Origin: Scylla paramamosain
Lineage: Eukaryota > Arthropoda > Malacostraca > Decapoda > Portunidae
Reading direction: 5' to 3'
Assembly (NCBI RefSeq): GCF_035594125.1
Contig: NC_087158.1
Span: 7,366,501 to 7,430,500 of the forward strand
Length of the DNA stretch: 64,000 nucleotides
Positions 27,034 to 39,520 of the stretch are shown here, piece by piece. Each line of letters starts with the position of its first letter. Position 1 is the stretch's first letter. The notes beneath the pieces were generated by a model, which saw only the letters and a program-made list of their open reading frames with translations, was not told the origin of the DNA and searched no databases. A program made the translations under genes and the position numbers.

Positions 27034-27053
27034 TTAGTTAGGTTAGGTTAGGG
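27034..27053 (+). repeat. Short TTAGG-type run
   Basis: TTAGTTAGGTTAGGTTAGGG is about 3-4 units of the arthropod telomere pentamer. It lies inside the MITE and is repeated in inverted form at 44374-44394, so it is most simply part of the transposon rather than a telomere scar. Confidence 0.75.
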
Positions 27054-27199
27054 AAAACTCTGCAAATATGCAAAACCATGAATATGTGAGGGAATGCTGA
27101 TATATGCTATCTCTTATTTGTTGTAGATGTATTCCATTCTATTGGCATAGAACAATAGGAAAATGGCATCAAGGAAGTAGGGATGCCACCAAACTTTAT

Positions 27200-27735
27200 G
27201 AGACTAGACATAACCTTGCACATAGAATTGCTGAACATAAAGGTATTTTTCCTTGAACTAATAATCAACCAGCTGTTCCATCATTTTCAGCAATAAGTTC
27301 CCATTCACATGAACATGATCATCCCTTTTTGTGACAAAGATTTCAGAATACTACACAAGACAGAGTCCAATATGGATACAAAATTATTAGAGGCAATATA
27401 TATTAAACACATAAATCCAGTACTGAATAATAACTTAACATCAAGTCAATCACATATTGTAAGATAATGTTTTGGAGGCCCGTTCCAATACCATTATCAT
27501 AGTGTTAGGAACCCAACTATTTCAGTCCCTCTCTCATTGCCATACAGGCAAGATGTGTGTGGATACTTATTGTTTTCTGTCAATCCAGTTTATAATCTTG
27601 GTGCTTGTAGCGTTTTGTTTTTTTGTGTGTAGTGCCATATGATGTGAATTTTATACAACTTTTACATAGTATTTTATTGTTTTTTTTAGCTTGAAGGTGC
27701 CTGCAGAAATAGGCAAAACAGCAACTGATGAAAGA
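27200..27735 (+). mobile_element. Penelope-like element 3' fragment with GIY-YIG remnant
   Basis: The + frames read RHNLAHRIAEHKG, then PSFSAISSHSHEHDH and, after a shift at a T run near 27328, CDKDFRILHKTES and LLEAIYIKHINPVLNNN. This AEH / S…H…H / LE.iYI…P.LN pattern is typical of the C-terminal GIY-YIG endonuclease of Penelope-like elements. One in-frame stop and one frameshift make it a pseudogene. The downstream AGGTGCCTGCAGAAATAGGC resembles the degraded 3' regulatory or ribozyme region seen in such elements. The fragment begins within about 10 bp of the inner limit of the left arm and is absent from the right arm. Confidence 0.58.
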
Positions 27736-27794
27736 ATAAAGTTGAAGGAAACTGGAGTTTCCCTGAAAAACAAGCTATCAAAAAGACCTATAAA

Positions 27795-28190
<396 letters not shown>

Positions 28191-28265
28191 ATACAAGTAT
28201 TTTTGGGGGCTTCAAGGAAGAGGATCTCAATGTAGCTCATACAAATACATGAATGTGGATAACTA

Positions 28266-29060
28266 AAGAAGAAAATGTGAAAATACAAGAAGCTTAACAG
28301 TGATGATAAAGGCATGGAAGGAAGAAACAGAAGTGGGTGGTGACAATGTAAAAAAGATATCCAGTGATATAATAGAGATGGAAAGGGAAAAAGAAAACAA
28401 AGAACTGAGAAGAGGTGACAAAAATAGTGGACTTAAATGAGAAATACTGTGAAGAGATTAAGAAACTCAAGAAAGAGAATGAAGAATTAAAGAAAACTTT
28501 GCAAGAGAGGTTAGGGTTGGAGGAGTGAGAGTTAGTTACAGAGGAAGTCAAAGGTTGGAAAGAGAGAGAACAGCAAAAGGTGGACATGGAGGACATAACA
28601 AGGCAACAGCAACAGAAACAACAAGGATATGGAAAAGCAAGTGATTAAAATAATAAAGGAAAAAAGTAATCTTGTGAGAAACACAGTACAGAGAAAGATG
28701 TGTATGGTGGTATTTGGGGTCAAGGAAAAGAACCTACCCATGAAAACAGCTAGAGAGAAAGAAGTGAAAAGAACTAAGGAAATTATAGCAGAAGTGGCAG
28801 AGGAAGGAGAGGAGAGAGTCGAACAAATTGAAGAGGTTTACAGGATCGGAAAGTATGACAAAAATAGAACAAAGCCAATGTAAAACAAGAATCATGTCAC
28901 AAATAGCAGCAGAACATGTCTTGCAAAGAACAGGAAAATTGGCAAAAGCAAAAGGATTGAAGGAAATATGGATAAAAAGAGACATGAACGAAGAATAGAG
29001 AAGTAAACTAAAAGTCAAAAAATGAATAGAGAACACAGGAAAGTTGTGGACATGAAAGTA
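28266..29060 (+). pseudogene. LINE ORF1 remnant
   Basis: The region is A-rich and, in shifting + frames, encodes a charged, coiled-coil-like protein: CEEIKKLKKENEELKKTLQE near 28448, then (28629-28883) CMVVFGVKEKNLPMKTAREK … RVEQIEEVYRIGKYDKN, then after a frameshift KTRIMSQIAAEHVLQRTGKL … IWIKRDMNEE. This coiled coil followed by an RRM-like, basic C-terminal part is the ORF1 pattern of APE-type non-LTR retrotransposons. At least two frameshifts and several stops destroy it. The endonuclease ORF follows directly at 29066, as expected for ORF1-ORF2 order. Confidence 0.6.
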
Positions 29061-29065
29061 AGGAA

Positions 29066-30249
<1,184 letters not shown>

Positions 30250-30400
30250 CAAAAAATAAAAAGGTGGAGAAACAAGGGGAAAGGGAGATGAATGAACAGA
30301 AGGTAGCCAAAATCAAATTTGTACTCGTACATTTGTGTGTGTTTGCATTTGTTTCTTATTTGTATTTTCACAGATTGACCCAAATCTAAATTACCATTTT

Positions 30401-30507
<107 letters not shown>

Positions 30508-30522
30508 CAAATACCTACTAAC

Positions 30523-30999
30523 CTGGAACCTCCTTGATGATAAATTGGCTGGGATCAGCAGGGTGAACTGTGGCAGAAGTTTGGTGCATGGCAAATATGG
30601 CTTCAGGATGAGTAAATGGAGAGGCAGGAGGAAGTGATGGTTGTGGGGAGATGATGAGTGAGCAGAAGGTGAGAAGGATGAGGAGAAAAAAGGTGATGGT
30701 GCAGAGAATGATGAGGAATGGACTAATGGGGAAGGGGAAATGTGAGATAATTTTGAGGACTGGAAGGCAGTAATAACAGGTGGTGTAGTGCTGAGGTGAG
30801 TATGGTCTGAGGCATGGCCAGGAGCTGCTGTATGACCAGATTGCTGAGTTTCCAGTGAAAGTGTCTGGCCAAGAGTTGGAGATCTGGCAGAGAAGCTGTG
30901 GCCAGAGGAAGGAGGCTTGGCTGCTGCACCAGACCCATAGACCACATCTTTGGAGTGGCTTTGGCCTTGAGGTGCAGCCAGGTAGCTGTAGCTCACCAC
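30523..30999 (-). other. Possible exon, S/P/H-rich, - strand
   Basis: On the - strand a strong acceptor (GCTTTTCTCTGGCAG) precedes an open frame starting VVSYSYLAAPQGQSHSKDVV and continuing GSGAAAKPPSSGHSFSARSP, then LSLETQQSGHTAAPG and a serine/proline/histidine-rich stretch. The end offers an excellent donor (CCAG then GTTAGTAGG). The frame reaching that donor is a different one (…HQTSATVHPADPSQFIIKEV), so either a single-base shift has occurred or one of the two frames is chance. Composition, base content and splice signals differ from the LINE remains around it. Best regarded as a candidate exon of an unknown gene, or its pseudogene. Confidence 0.33.
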
Positions 31000-31792
31000 C
31001 TGCCAGAGAAAAGCTTTTTTAACCTCACTGCCTGCCAGGGAAGAGCTTTTTTTATTTCCATTTTAATCTTACATGATTAAGGTCATATGATTAATAGTTA
31101 TACCATCATCTGTATATCTAGCCTGGAGGTTGAGATGTGATGGAATGATTCCAAATGTGAATGTATACCATATTAAATCCTTGTCTCTACTTTCCTCGAA
31201 ATGAGATCCATGGGCCTTGTAAAAAAAAGTTGGGAGTCCAATCTTTTAAAACTAGTAACTCTAATATTAGAGATTTGAGAGACAGAATGAAGCATAATTA
31301 AAGCTTTGATAAGCATTTATAAATCTGTACATTCTTTCAATTTTTTTTCACCATTTTTGAATGGCATATTGGAGTGATTTGAGTCAGAAATAACAATTTT
31401 GAACACTTTTGTTTCTATTTGTTGGTAATGTGTAATACCACTGATGAGAGACAAACTTTGTGCTTGGAAGGAAAGAACTGACACCCTTGCTCTATAAATT
31501 CTGCTTCACTGCATGCCACAAGTTTCATAATTTATATCAGAACTATTTCTAGACTAACCACTTCATAAGCATAATCATTTTGTCATCACAGTTTTCACTA
31601 TGCTGCCTTATCACCATTGTGCTACAGTGATCTCAGATGCTTCTGATTTCATAATGAAAGTTAGGGTTCACTTTAAAACCAGTTGACAACTGATAGTCTA
31701 AATTCCAATCCAAGAAATGAATTTTGTATCATCAATGAATGAAAGTGCTTGATTGTTCTACAAGTTTGGTGAGGATTGAGGTTGCTGGTTAG
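31000..31792. other. Non-coding stretch, no feature recognised
   Basis: Mixed-composition sequence without a convincing open frame or recognisable repeat on either strand. The near-duplicate pair CTGCCAGAGAAAAGC and CTGCCAGGGAAGAGC at 31000-31050 gives a second, weaker acceptor for the - strand exon candidate. Confidence 0.5.
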
Positions 31793-33752
31793 TTCTGGGG
31801 AGTAGATTAGTAAAATTCTGAAGAAGTATTTTTTAACTGTCTTCACCCAGGAAAACATGCAGAAAATGCTGGATAGTGAGATTTTTAGAGCAGAAGAGAA
31901 TGAGAAGCTGAAAGATATTACCATAATTAAGGAGATAGTGGAACAGGTGATAGATAGGCTAAGAAAGTTCAAGACACCAAGACCAGATGAAATATATCCC
32001 AGAGTAGTTGTGTTTAGGAAGGGGGATAAAAACTCAGGGAGGAGTTAGGATTCTTTTAATCTCTAACGTTTCGGCTGAATAGCCATCCTCAGAGAGACTG
32101 ATTTACATGAGTGAAAACACACTATTTATAACAACATACAAAATTTTCTCATTTGACATTCGTACAGAGTATTCAGCCAAAACGTTAGAAATTAAAAGAA
32201 TCCTAACTCCTCCCTGGGTTTTTATCCCCCTTCCTAAACCCAACTACTTGTCAACATGAACAGTTCATATCCCAGAGTACTTAAGGAATGCAAAGAAGTT
32301 ATTAGTGAACTGTTAGTTTCTGCCTTTAGGAAATCACTTGAGATACCGGTAATGTGGAGGCAAGTGAATATAGTACCCAGCTTTAAGAAAGGAGATTTAA
32401 GCTTAACTTCTGTTGTAGATAAAATAATGAAGTCTGTAATAGTAAAGAACATTAGGGAACATTTAGACAAACATAACTTGATAAATTGGTCACAGCATAG
32501 CTTCACAAAGGGGAAGTCTTACCTGACAAACTTGTCAAGATTTTACTGTAAAGTTTACATGGCAGGAGATAATGGTGATAGTTATGACATCCTATATCTG
32601 GACTTCAGTGAAGTGTTTGACAAGGTACCCCATCAGAGGCTCCTGAGAAAGGTTAGGGCACACGGAATAGATGGGAAGGTGTTAGGGTGGATAAGGTTGT
32701 GGCTAAGTGACAGGCGACAGAGTCGTAATAAACAGCTCTAAATCCGAGTGGGATTAAGTAATTAGTGGGGTGCCACAGGGATCAGTATAAGAGCCATTGA
32801 TGTTTTTAATATACATCAGTGACTTGGATAGTGGAATTAGTTGTGACGTTAGCAAATTTGAGGATGACACGAAGATAGGTAGATTAATTAGATTAGAACT
32901 GGATGCCATCCCCTTGCAGGCAGATTTGGATAGGATGAATGAATGGACAGACAGATGGCAAATGCAGTTTAATATCAAAAAATGCAAAGTACTTAGCATA
33001 AGTAGAGGAAATCCACACAGAAGGTACACAATAAACAATGAACCTCTGGTAGGTTTAGGGTACAAAAAAAATTTAGAATTTATAGTTAGCTCTAAATTCC
33101 ATTTAAGAAAGCAATGCATAGAGGCCAGAAACAGGGCAAATAGGATATTAGGATTTATTTTTAAGAGTGTTAAAAGTAGAAGTCCCGAAGTAATATTAAA
33201 GTTATATTTGGTGCTGGTCAGACCTCATCTATATTATGCTGTGCAGTTCTGGTCCTCCATATTACAGAAAGTATATAGGTCTTTTAGAATCAATACAAAG
33301 GAGAATGGCTAAAAGGATACAAGGAGTGAGGAGTATTCCTTACAAAGAGAGATTGAAGCTGTTAAATTTACATTAAGAGAGATGTAGGTTAAGAGGGGAC
33401 CTGATAGAAGTCTTTAAATGCTATAAGGGTTACAACACAGGGGATGTAAGCAAAATTCTTAGGATTAGTAACCAGGATAGAACAACAAATAACAGTTTTA
33501 AGGTTGAAAAATTTAGTTTAAAAAAGAGATAGGAAGGATTCAGTTCTCAAATAGAGTGGTAGATGAATGGAATGGACTCAGTAATCAGGTTGTTGGTGCT
33601 GGGTCATTAGGAAGCTTTAAGAGAAAATTAGAGATTTATGGATGGGGATTGATAGGTGGAAATAGGTAAGTATATTTCATACAGGAACTGCCACATGTAT
33701 GCCTGATAGTTTCTTGCAGCTTCCATTTTTTATGTTCTTATATTCTTATGAG
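31793..33752 (+). pseudogene. CR1-like LINE ORF2: reverse transcriptase to 3' end
   Basis: Linker, RT and 3' end of a non-LTR retrotransposon, 5'-truncated. Visible motifs in order: DITIIKEIVEQVIDRL (linker), YPRVLKECKEVISELL, VNIVPSFKKGD, DILYLDFSEVFDKVPH (motif A with both aspartates), GVPQGS followed by a stop (motif B), SKFEDDTKIG (motif C, usual FADD), QFNIKKCKVLSI (motif D) and YYAVQFWSS. After further shifts come the conserved C-terminal segments (DEWNGL-like) and a 3' end with TTCTTATATTCTTATGAG. Stops near 32741 and 32790, frameshifts, and an insertion at 32007-32279 show that it is dead. It is the same family as 15777-16276. Confidence 0.83.
31994..32279. mobile_element. Foldback Penelope-like insertion with 13-bp target duplication
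   Basis: A 13-bp direct repeat, ATATCCCAGAGTA, lies at 31994-32006 and 32267-32279 and restores the LINE sequence when the insert is removed. The insert (32007-32266) has two inverted arms, 32003-32080 and 32171-32248, agreeing at 74 of 78 positions, around a 90-bp loop. The - strand at 32063-32092 reads CTGAGGATGGC, ATTC, AGCCGAAACG. That fits the hammerhead core CUGANGA, a short GGCU/AGCC stem, then GAAA, and resembles terminal sequences of Penelope-like retroelements. No coding frame. Assignment to Penelope is inference; the structure itself is directly visible. An ordinary MITE is less likely given the long, variable-type target duplication. Confidence 0.72.
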
Positions 33753-34884
33753 TATGTATCTTGAACCTGAGATATTATGCTTGTCTTATTATCACAGGGA
33801 TATTAATCATAGAAAAGAAACACTCATCTTTTGTACTTACATTTTTTTTTTTTTTGTGAATGTGAAAGAAAATGCCCTGACAGAATTATTTTTTCTTTTT
33901 AAGGAACATAATGAAAAAAGTTATATTTGCAATTGTCATGTTTGGAATGATTGGGTTAACTATAATTAGCCTTAGTTTGTGTTGGCTACACACACTAGAT
34001 TATGTGTGTTGCTGCTGTGATTATTAATGAGTGTAATTTCCAGAAATGTGATTTCAGTACTCTCCTAGCAAGTCACACATGATTTATTCAAAGCAAAAGA
34101 CTATTCAGTGTGTTTGAAGACTACTTGATATTGATAATAAAACCCATCTTAATGCTTACTTTCAGGTTTTTTTTTCTGATTTTATTTTCAGACAAGGATA
34201 TATTCACTTTGTTGTTGTTGTTGAGGAGAAACTGTTGTTCTTAGTGAGCTATGAAAGCCCTGACCCATTCATAGCTATGAATGTTCCATGGTTCTTAGTT
34301 GCGAATGATTTTGCTTTAAAAAATTACCAGCACTAAGATGTTCATAGCCCACTAAGATAAATCTTAGAAGCATCTGGGAATGTGGCTTCTGGCTCCTCAG
34401 GGGTATGTTGTTGTCCGTCATAATAATGAAAGGCTTATGTGTTGTGTAAAAGTAAAATTAAGATAGCAGCCTGTTATTTATGGATAGCAAGCAGGCTGGA
34501 GGGAGGGAGAGTGTGAAGTGTGTGGGTGTCGTGGTGGGGAAGTGTCTCAGTGTGACACGTGAATCACTGCACGAGCTGTCATTGGCTGACTCTTCTCGTG
34601 CTGCTGTGGCAAGGGAGTTATTCTCTCTGGCCCCAGCAACTGATAGCTATCACTCAAGCGTGACAAAAAGGTTTTGTGGATAATTTCACTTGGATGGATT
34701 TTGACCCTAATGTGGGGTCCATTCTGATGTCTGCACTCTCTCTCGTCACGTTACGAAGGTTGGGGAAGACAATGCAATAAAATAGTAATTTTGACCACAA
34801 GGGCACATAGATCACTCTGGCTCTGGGAACCTCATATAATATCTGATGCAATATGATCATAGGATAGTGCAATTAACATTTTCT
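33753..34884. other. Non-coding stretch with GC-richer patch
   Basis: No gene or repeat family recognised. A locally GC-richer patch at about 34490-34670 contains an open + frame of 67 residues, but with no supporting motif or splice signal it is probably chance. Confidence 0.45.
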
Positions 34885-36497
34885 TTTTCCCCTTCCCCCC
34901 TTTTTTCTTTTTTTTTTTTTTTACATAGGAGGGACACTGGCCAAGGGCAACAAAAATCCAATAAAAAAAAGCCCACTGTGATGCTAGTTCCAGAAAAGGG
35001 TCCAAACCGGTAGTCAAAAATTAAAGGATAAGTGTCTTGAAACCTCCCTTTTGAAGGAATTCAAGTCATAAGAAGGTGGAAATACAGAAGCAGGTAGGGA
35101 GTTCCAGAATTTATCAGAGAAAGGGATGAATGATTGAGAATACCAGTTAACTCTTGCATTAGAGAGGTGGACAGAATAGGGGTGAGAGAATGAGGAAAGT
35201 CTTATGCAGCAAGGCTGCAGGAGGAGGAGAGGCATGCAGTTAGCAAGATCAGAAGAGCAGCTAGCTTGAAAACTGCAGTAGAAGATAGCTAGAGATGCAA
35301 TATTGCAGCAATGAACAGAGGCTGAAGACAGTCAGCTGGAAGAGAGGAGTTGATGAGATGAAAAGCTTTTGATTCCACCCTGTCTAGAAGAGCAGTAATA
35401 GTAGAATCTCCCAGACGTGTGAAGCATACTCCATACATGCACGGATAAGGCCCTTGTACAGAGTTAGCAGTGGGAGGGGTGAGAAAAACTGGCAGAGATG
35501 TCTCAGAACGCCTAACTTCATAGAAGCTGTTTTTAGCTAGAGATGAGATGTGAAGTTTCCAGTTCAGATTATAAGTAAAGGACAGACTGAGGATGTTCAG
35601 TGTAGAAGAGGGACAGTTGAGTGTCACTGAAGAAGAGGGGATAGTTGTCTGGAAGGTTGTGTCGAGTTGATGGATGGAGGAATTGAGTTTTGAGACAATA
35701 AACAATACCAAGTTTGCTCTGCCCCAATCAGAAATTTTAGAAAGATCAGAACTCAGGTGTTCTGTGGCTTCCCTGCGTGAAATGTTTACTTCTTGAAGGG
35801 TTGGACGTCTATGAAAAGATGTGGAAAAGTGCTGGATGGTATCATCAGTGTAGGAGTGGATAGAACAAGAAGTTTGGCTTAGAAGGTCATTGATGAATAA
35901 TAAGAAGAGAGTGGGTGCCAGGACAGAATCCTGAGGAACACCACCGTTAATAGATTTAGGAAAAAAAAAGTGACCATCTACCACAGCAGCAACAGAATGG
36001 TCAGAAAGGAAACTTGAGATGAAGTTACAGAGAGAAGGACACAAGCCATAGGAAGGTAGTTTGGAAATCAAAGCTTTGTGTTACACTCTATCAAAAGCTT
36101 TTGATATATCCAAGGCAACAGCAAAAGGTTCACCAAAATCTCTAAAAGAGATGACAGAGACTCAGTAAGGAAACCCTGAAGATCACCAGTAGAGCGGCCT
36201 TGACAGAACCCATACGGCAATCAGATAGAAGGTTGTGAAGTGACAGATGTTTAAGAATCTTCCTCTTGAGGATAGATTCAAAAACTTTAGATAGGCAGGA
36301 AATTAAAGCAATAGGACGGTAGTTTGAGGGATTAGAACGGTCTTCCTTTTTAGGAACAGGGTGAATGTAGGCAAACTTCCAGCAAGAAGGAAAGGTAGAT
36401 GTTGACAGAGTTGAAAGAGTTTGACTAGGCAAGGTGCAAGCACGGAGGCACAGTTTTGGAGAACAATAGGAGGGATCCCATCAGGCAACCTGTCTTT
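34885..36497 (-). pseudogene. Jockey-like LINE, copy 1 (RT to 3' end)
   Basis: Read on the - strand from 36497 down: GIPPIVLQNCASVLAPCLVK, SCWKFAYIHPVPKKEDRS, NPSNYRPIALISCLSKVFES, SKLPSYGLCPSLCNFISSFL, GGVPQDSVLAPTLFLLFIND (motif B), IHSYTDDTIQHF (motif C, usual YADD altered to YTDD), STLNILSLSFTYNLNWKLHI and, near the 3' end, SFIPFSDKFWNSLPASVFPP and SYDLNSFKREVSRHL. The 3' end at 34885-34920 is a pyrimidine tract on the + strand, i.e. a poly(A)-like tail. Motif A is lost through frameshifts at about 36080-36150. It is 5'-truncated, lacks the endonuclease and is not active. Confidence 0.85.
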
Positions 36498-36689
36498 ATA
36501 TACCTTTCAAATCAATAATTAATTAGAAAGTTATTATAATATCTGTACCACTATTTCTTACCATAGATAGTATACATTTAGTTCAGATAACACTCCATTC
36601 TTGGCATTACACTTATTGAAACATTACACAACATCTCTATAATGGTCAGAAACAAGTCCATGTAGCCATGCACGGTGTGCACTGTGTTG
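36498..36689. other. Short unassigned spacer between two LINE fragments
   Basis: About 190 bp with no recognisable content, separating a jockey-like element from a different LINE fragment; the 5' truncation of the first lies at its left edge. Confidence 0.5.
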
Positions 36690-37960
36690 TGTATTTACCT
36701 AGGTGTAATTTACAGGGCCCAAGCTACACTCATGTGGTCCCATCTCCATACCTATACATGTCTAATTTTTCCTTTAGTTTGTGTACACTTGTTGCCAAAA
36801 CTATACATATCTTCTTTTAGTCCATTCCAAACTTCAGTGTGTCTTTGTGGAAAACTATTCTTTGTGTTGTTTAGACATCTTCTTTTCCTTACTTATGTGA
36901 GTGTCCCATTCTACTGTCATGACTGTTTGTCTCTTTTAGTAATGGTTTTGTCATTACCAACTTCCATTTTGTTTGCCAACTTGTAGATAGTTATCAAATC
37001 TCTTTCTCTCCTTTGTTCCAGTATTGGTAAGTCTATTTTTTCTAATCTTTCTTCATAACTTAATTCCTCAAATTCTGCCACCATTTTTGTTGCTATTGTT
37101 TGTATTCCTCCTAGCTTGTTTACATGCTTCTTACATAGAGACTACACAACTGCTGCATATTCCAATCTAGGTCTTATTATCATAGGGATTATTTTTATCA
37201 TCTTACTTTTGTTCATGAGGTGAGAAGCTGTACTATGTTTCATAGTAATCTGTAAATGTTCCCCATATTCTACCTATATGCTTCTCTGGTTGGAAGTTAT
37301 CTGGCTTTACTACTCCTAGATCCTTTTCTTCCTGGATCCTTTTAATATATTCGTTTTCTACCTTGTATGTCCAATGTGGTCTTCTATTCACTTCTGCACA
37401 TCTCCATCATATGACATTTGCTTACATCGAATCTAACTTCACATTTTTTGCTCCATTCACAAATTTTATTGGTCATTTTGTAGATATTCACAGTCTTTGC
37501 AACTTTTTATTTCTTTCTGTAATTTAGCATTATCTGCAAATAGGCTGTTGTAGCTATCAATTTTTCAAGAATATCATTTATATAAACAATGAACAATACC
37601 ATATTGGTGATAGTACTGACCCTTGTGGCACACCACTCTTTACTGTTTTCCAAACCAACTTTTCATCATTAGCTACTGTTCTCATTTCTCATCATTTTAA
37701 GTAATTTTCCATCCACTTTATACTTGTCCCATGTAGTCTCTTAATATTTTCAAGTTTCCACATAAGTCTTTCATGGGGGAACCTTGTCAAAAGCTTTTTA
37801 TCAGATCTAGTTATATACAGTCCACAAATGCTTCTCTTTCCTACATGATGTCATCACTCTTGAGCTGAAGCTTAATAGATTTGTTACACATGATTTTCTT
37901 TTCCTGGAGCCATATTGTTTGGCTGTTATTATTCCTTCTTTTATAAGAATTCTGCTGCCC

Positions 37961-37962
<2 letters not shown>
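36690..37962 (-). pseudogene. LINE reverse transcriptase fragment, CR1/L2-like
   Basis: On the - strand the region reads, from 37962 down, GSRKRKSCVTNLLSFSSRV, KHLWTVYN, then a frameshifted FDKVPHERLM equivalent (37740-37800), SGVPQGSV-like (37610-37650), a CHMMEMC-type motif D (about 37400), and later weakly preserved parts through FHKDTLKFGMD near 36830. Order and spacing are those of an RT domain with its C-terminal extension. Numerous stops and shifts show considerable age. The family differs from both the jockey-like copies and the CR1-like copy nearby. The 5' side ends at a (TG)n tract. Confidence 0.68.

Positions 37963-38014
<52 letters not shown>
37963..38014. repeat. (TG)n microsatellite, about 52 bp
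   Basis: Pure TG repeat at the 5' truncation of the LINE fragment, followed by a short G-rich run GGGGAGGGGG. Confidence 0.96.
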
Positions 38015-38016
<2 letters not shown>

Positions 38017-39025
38017 GAGGGGGACAGAATTTGATAATAACACTGACATTACAGTTGTTACTCTTCCTTCCTTCATAATGTGCAATTAGTGATTGGGTGC
38101 CAATTATACCAGAGACACTCTTCAGTGAATTCTTTCACTCATAATACCCCATAATCAATGATCTAGTGCCTCTAAATATTACGGTAATAAAATTATTTTG
38201 TAATCACCTTTCAACAAGCATTACCTACTCAGCTAGACTACCAGTATGCAGAAACTTCTGCTAGCCCCTAAGCAACGGGTGTTTTGTGCAGAAACCTCTT
38301 CTTGTAATGAGTTTTTAGAGAAAAATAACTCTTATTCCTAGCTATATCTCATTTAGTACAGATTCTAGAATAATGAAACTTACAGCATAAGAAGCACCTA
38401 TCCTTCTCCATTCTAGTGGTGCTTTTGTCTGACTCATTATTTTAGTTCAACAGGAAGTAAAGGTGTGTTCATTATGCTGGATATAGTACTGGCTACAGCT
38501 CACTTGCTCCACCTGCCCTCACTGCTTTCCCCACATATCAAAAGGAATGTTCTTCCACTGTGACTCCTTGTCTAACAGCACTTAATGGGAGTGGATGAGG
38601 TTAGCTTGCATTTGCACTAAGCCATTCATTAGGATGAGGGCAGATCACCTCCTTCCATGATACTTGCCTTGTATAGAATACCAGATGGCAAGTCACTAAA
38701 AGTGGCAGGGAGCAGCTTTGTAAATCTTGCTAAGTAATGTTCAAAATATCTCTCTCCCACTTTCATTTTGATTTAAGGATTGAAAATCATGAGGCACATA
38801 CATTCATTACCCATCAGAGCCCTGAGATGCACACCACTGTGTTGCTTGTTGCTCAGGGGGTTAAAATTATTGATACCTGAGAGATGTTACTCTAAAAACT
38901 GGAAAAATAAATAACAGGCAGCTCTAAATAAATTATATACTGTCGACAAATAACAACAGTATCTTATGTAAAAAGGAACATAAATGCTTGGTACACATTT
39001 TTAGACCTCAGCTAGGATGTGAAAA
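38015..39025. other. Non-coding stretch, nothing recognised
   Basis: About 1 kb without convincing open frames, repeats or RNA-like structure that I can identify. Confidence 0.5.
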
Positions 39026-39137
39026 CATGAGCTAAAGCTAAACTAGATGTGATGTACTTTATGATTATGTCAGCTAAAGGCTTGTCCTTTAAGCTTGTCA
39101 GATCTGGTTTCAATCCCTGGTCACATCCACTTCCCAT
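39026..39137 (+). mobile_element. tRNA-derived SINE, copy 1
   Basis: Aligns over about 110 bp with 39521-39635 (shared: ATGAGCYAAAGCTA, TGTGAKGTAC, AAGGCTTG, CAGATCTGGTTTCAATCCCTGG against TTTCTGGTTCAGTCCCTG). GGTTTCAATCCCTGG is a close match to a Pol III B box, and TGATTATGTCAGCTAAAGG occupies the A-box position. Two diverged copies with tRNA-like promoter boxes indicate a SINE family, not a tRNA gene. The tail here is AT-rich (TTTATTTTTTTTCATAA). Confidence 0.6.
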
Positions 39138-39520
39138 GTTTATAAATTTATTTTTTTTCATAATTTTTAATTTTATAATAGGAAATGTATTTCTTTGTTT
39201 AACTATGACATTGGCAACATGGTGGTGGGATGGTCTTAACAGATTTCATATAGGGGAAAGAATAAAGCCTAGTACGAACTTATGATGACATTGTTTTGTT
39301 GAGTCAAACAGGAAATGAGTGCCCCACCCAAAAAAGGGAGAAAACATGAATGGAGCAGGGGCTTCCTAGTGAATACTCTGGTAAACCTTGCAAGACCAGA
39401 ACCACACTTCCCAGACACACACTTTGGATTGTTTGGATACTTATTGTACCACATTAAATTAATGAAACATCAGAAATTAACCTAGAAGGAAGAGCCATGT
39501 AATGCAGTGATAGGACACAA
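39138..39520. other. Spacer between SINE copies, nothing recognised
   Basis: AT-rich start, then mixed sequence with no supported gene or repeat. Confidence 0.45.

Larger units (their letters stand above)
26438..27099 (+). mobile_element. Non-autonomous Tigger-like DNA transposon (MITE)
   Basis: The element starts CAGTGTTTCCCTGCCATCTG and ends with the reverse complement of CAGCATTCCCTCACATATTC. The left end carries the phrase AAATCTGTGAATATGGGAAACC and the right end CATGAATATGTGAGGG, the degenerate terminal pattern of pogo/Tigger-type elements of the Tc1/mariner superfamily. TA dinucleotides flank both ends, though spacing is not perfect. No transposase frame is present over 660 bp, so it is non-autonomous. 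A (CT)n tract and a TTAGG-like run lie inside it. The right arm has the inverted copy at 44328-44986, so it was present before the duplication. Confidence 0.62.

Noticed and set aside
27034..27053. Interstitial telomere marking an ancient chromosome end
   Set aside because: Only about four units, and the run lies within a MITE that occurs in both arms.
34480..34683. Small + strand gene of 67 codons in a GC-richer patch
   Set aside because: No motif, no splice or promoter evidence, and such a length is expected by chance in GC-richer DNA.
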